A stretch of DNA of 64,000 bases, from positions 866,758 to 930,757 of the forward strand of contig GG745333.1 of NCBI GenBank assembly GCA_000151295.1. Direction: 5' to 3'. Below are positions 61,502 through 64,000 of the stretch, piece after piece. Origin of the DNA: Allomyces macrogynus ATCC 38327. Taxonomy: Eukaryota > Blastocladiomycota > Blastocladiomycetes > Blastocladiales > Blastocladiaceae. Under the pieces are notes generated by a model. It was not told where the DNA came from. It worked only from the letters and a program-made list of their open reading frames with translations, and did not search any database. The first letter of the stretch is position 1. Every line of letters begins with the position of its first letter. The translations under genes and the position numbers were made by a program.

Positions 61502-62147
61502 GGTGGTGGATGCGACTTTGTGGACGTGTTCTGGCGGGCAGGGATAGGTAGGTGGGGGAGCAGGCCGATCGCGCGTGCGGAGGCAGATCAGCGGGCGGGG
61601 CCGCGTGCGCGGGGCGCGAGGAAATGGAGGGGCAGGTGCCCGCGCTCAGCGATCGGCAAGGATTGGCGGGCGGCGGCGAGGGAGCGAGATGGAACTGTGC
61701 GTGGTGTGTCGGGCGCGCGAAGGAAGGATGCCGTGGCGTGGCGGCGCAGACTCAGCGCGACCGTCCGGCGGCGAGCTGAATGCGTCGAGTGCCGGGGGCT
61801 GGCGTCGTCGTGGGATGGTGGGGAGCGTGGAGCGCGCGACGGTACGGGGCCGGCTCGGGGTGGCAGGCGCGCGGGCGGGCAAGGCCGCGACGGCAGCGTT
61901 GGCGCCGGATGGGCGTGCGAGACAGCCGCGAGACGAGGCGGGCGCGCTGCCTGCTGCACGTGCGCGGCCGGCAGGCAGCCCGCGCCTGCGTCGATCCGTC
62001 TGCTTGTGCCTCTGTCTGCCGGCCGCTCCTCCTCGGCCTCGTCCCACCAGCCCGCTGCATCACGACGACGACGACAACAGCGACGACAACGGCATCCGCG
62101 ACGACTGCCAGCACCGCAACGTCCCCGCGGCGGCGCACTGCACCTCC
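61502..62147. promoter_or_regulatory. Divergent talin/DBF4 interval
   Basis: These 646 very GC-rich bases lie between the talin start and the chosen DBF4 start. A plus-strand frame in phase with DBF4 is open back to 61575 with an in-frame ATG at 61689. The DBF4 N-terminus could therefore be longer, although the content (Arg/Gly/Ala-rich) suggests untranslated leader. Confidence 0.4.
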
Positions 62148-64000
62148 ATGAACCACCCGCCTGGTGCCTCGAGCAGGCCGCCGCCCGCCGCTCCGGCACG
62201 CGCCATGAACCATCTGTCCGCCTCGCGAAGGATAACAGGCCCCGACCGCCGCTCGCGCTTGACCACCGTGCCGCCGCTACCACCGGCGGCCGCTGCTGCC
62301 GCGGCCATGGCAACCGTGCCCGGCCCGTCGTCCAGAACGCGCGCGCCATCCCGCTCCGCGACCTATGCTCCACCACCACCACCGCCGGCCACCGCTGTCC
62401 CGGCCGCATCCACGCGGCGCATGCCCGTCCCTGCAGCCCCGGCACTAAATACGGCGCGGCCCGTCTACCACTTGTCGCTCGACGCCGACAAACTGCCGCC
62501 GGGCGAATTGGACGCGATTGCCGGCAAAATTACGCGCCGCGGCGGGGTACGCTCTGTCTGCGTAGTCTGCGCCGTGCGCGTCTGGGTCCGCTTGCCGAAC
62601 AGTCGCATCTGACAAGTCATCACGCTGCCATCTGCCTATGGGAACTCGTACGCGCACTCCTCCACCTCCACCACCACCTTGGCCCTCCCCAGGACGTTGA
62701 GCCCTTTTTTTCCAAGAACGTCACGCACCTCGTCGTCGACGACGCGCTCAAGCCGCTCGTTGTCAAGGTGGCTGCCGCGCCCGCCGCGTCGCTCAACTCC
62801 ATGCGCGTGCGTATATGTTCGATTGTTTTGCTTGACCCGGATCCTAATCGCGTCTAACGCGTCCCCTTTCCTTGTCTCTCTGTAGCATCGCATCCTCAAG
62901 AGCGCGCTCGACCTCAATGCAAAGATCGTCACTTACTCGGGTCCGCTCCTTCGGCTTTCTCGGTTCCGCACGCATCACGCGCTCCGTCTCACGCATTATT
63001 CCCTCCAGAACTGCGCGCGCAGCTATACGGCAACGCGTCCTCGGCCACCTCCTCGTCCAAGGATGCGTCAAGACGCACCAAATCCGCGCTCCGTCCACTG
63101 ACGGGCCACTACTTTGTCGTGCTCGACAGCACCGGCGTGCACCGGCCCATCATGGAAAAGGAGTACTCGCCCGGGTTTACCGCGTTCCCGAAAGTGACCG
63201 TCATGCCAGACTCGTCGCAAACGCCGTTCCTGCCCCCATCCCGGTCCACCACGACGAGCGGCGACGCGGCCACGCTCGACGCGCTTCTCATGGACGATAC
63301 CGACCCGGACACGCCCTGCGGCATCATCGGCCTCGTCCCGGCCCCATCCACGCGATTTTCCGTGCGCTCCTTACCCGCATCCGCTCCACCACTCCCACCC
63401 GTCCTCGCCGCGCGCGCACGGATCGCGGCCGACCCGAACGTGAAGCTGCAAAAGGAACTCGACTTCTTGCACGACGTCGACGCGTTACTCGCGTCCCGCG
63501 CGCCCTTGTCCCCTGGATCCCGCGCCCCACTTGCGCCACTGGGCGGCGCCGCGCACGCGGGCGACCGCGCGGCCTACTGTGAGCGGTGCGACGGGAAATT
63601 CCGCGGCCTCGACGACCACGTGCGCAGCGACCAGCACCGGAAAGTCGTGCGCAGAACCGAGTACTGGCGCAGATTGGATGATTTGGCGGCAAGACACGCG
63701 CGGGTGAAGGTGCCGGACGGGCACGTGGTGAGGGTCGCACCGTTGCCAAGGGCGTTGCACGAGGCGATTTCTGCGGTCGAGAGCGACGTGCCCCCAACGT
63801 CGGACGACGTGGTCCCGCCGTCCGAGGACGTGTATGGCGAAGATGCAGAGGAGGAGGGGCCGATAGACGATGTTTTGGCTGAGGAAGGCGACGTGGATGT
63901 GAATGTCGACGACGTGGATGTTCCAGGAGATCATGAGACCATCTCGACTCTTCCGTCGCTGCTTGTTCTGGTGTTCTTGTTGTCTCCGCCTTTTTATTTC
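62148..64000 (+). CDS. DBF4: Dbf4 kinase regulator, 3' end cut by window
   Basis: Dbf4 activates Cdc7 kinase to fire licensed origins. Exons are 62148-62546, 62693-62806, 62886-62940 and 63009 to beyond 64000. Motif N (a BRCT-like domain) reads YHLSLDADKLP, ITRRGG joined to DVEPFFSKNVTHLVV, then RILKSALDLNAKIVTYSE. Motif M is SALRPLTGHYFVVLDS and IMEKEYSPGF. Motif C is the Dbf4 zinc finger YCERCDGKFRGLDDHVRSDQH (about 63573-63637), with two Cys and two His. An acidic tail follows, and the frame is still open at the window end. The last visible residues (LLVLVFLLSPPFYF) look unlike Dbf4, so an intron may begin near 63930. Start chosen at MNHPPG; see the interval entry for longer options. Confidence 0.9.

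Overview
This 64 kb window is nuclear DNA from a flagellated, GC-rich, intron-containing eukaryote. It most resembles an early-diverging zoosporic fungus, possibly Blastocladiomycota or a chytrid; that placement is inferred. Genes carry GT-AG introns, mostly 62-107 bases. NTE1 has a fungal-type N-terminus and TAH18 and the Kes1-like protein are fungal in form, yet the window also encodes CFAP65 (an axonemal protein) and a full-length talin. Two runs of N mark assembly gaps.

Layout, left to right. 1-883 has no convincing gene. DNA2 (-) diverges from a Tlg2/syntaxin-16 SNARE (+). A Herp/Usa1-like ER protein (-) diverges from NOP2 (+). SLX4 (-) diverges from FANCM/Mph1 (+). NTE1 phospholipase (-) diverges from a GPKOW/Spp2-like splicing factor (+). 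A gap-truncated NmrA-like gene (+) is followed by a gene-poor inverted-repeat region holding a decayed inverted copy of part of it. A Kes1/Osh4-like sterol/lipid carrier (-) diverges from CDC6 (+). An XRCC3/Rad57-like recombinase (-) diverges from TAH18 (+). Aminopeptidase P (-) and a BRCA2 homologue with four BRC repeats (-, interrupted by a gap) follow. BRCA2 diverges from CFAP65 (+). Talin (-) diverges from DBF4 (+), which runs off the right edge.

Seven of the seventeen recognised genes act in DNA replication or repair: DNA2, SLX4, FANCM, CDC6, XRCC3-like, BRCA2 and DBF4. FANCM/SLX4/DNA2 handle stalled forks and joint molecules, BRCA2/XRCC3-like load or stabilise Rad51, and CDC6/DBF4 act at origin licensing and firing. 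CFAP65 and talin suggest a swimming cell with actin-linked adhesion machinery.

Several otherwise intact genes are broken by single-base frame shifts (DNA2, Herp-like, NOP2, SLX4, CDC6, BRCA2, talin). These look more like sequence or assembly errors than biology. Exon boundaries below were derived by eye from reading frame, splice signals and remembered family alignments, so each may be off by a few bases.
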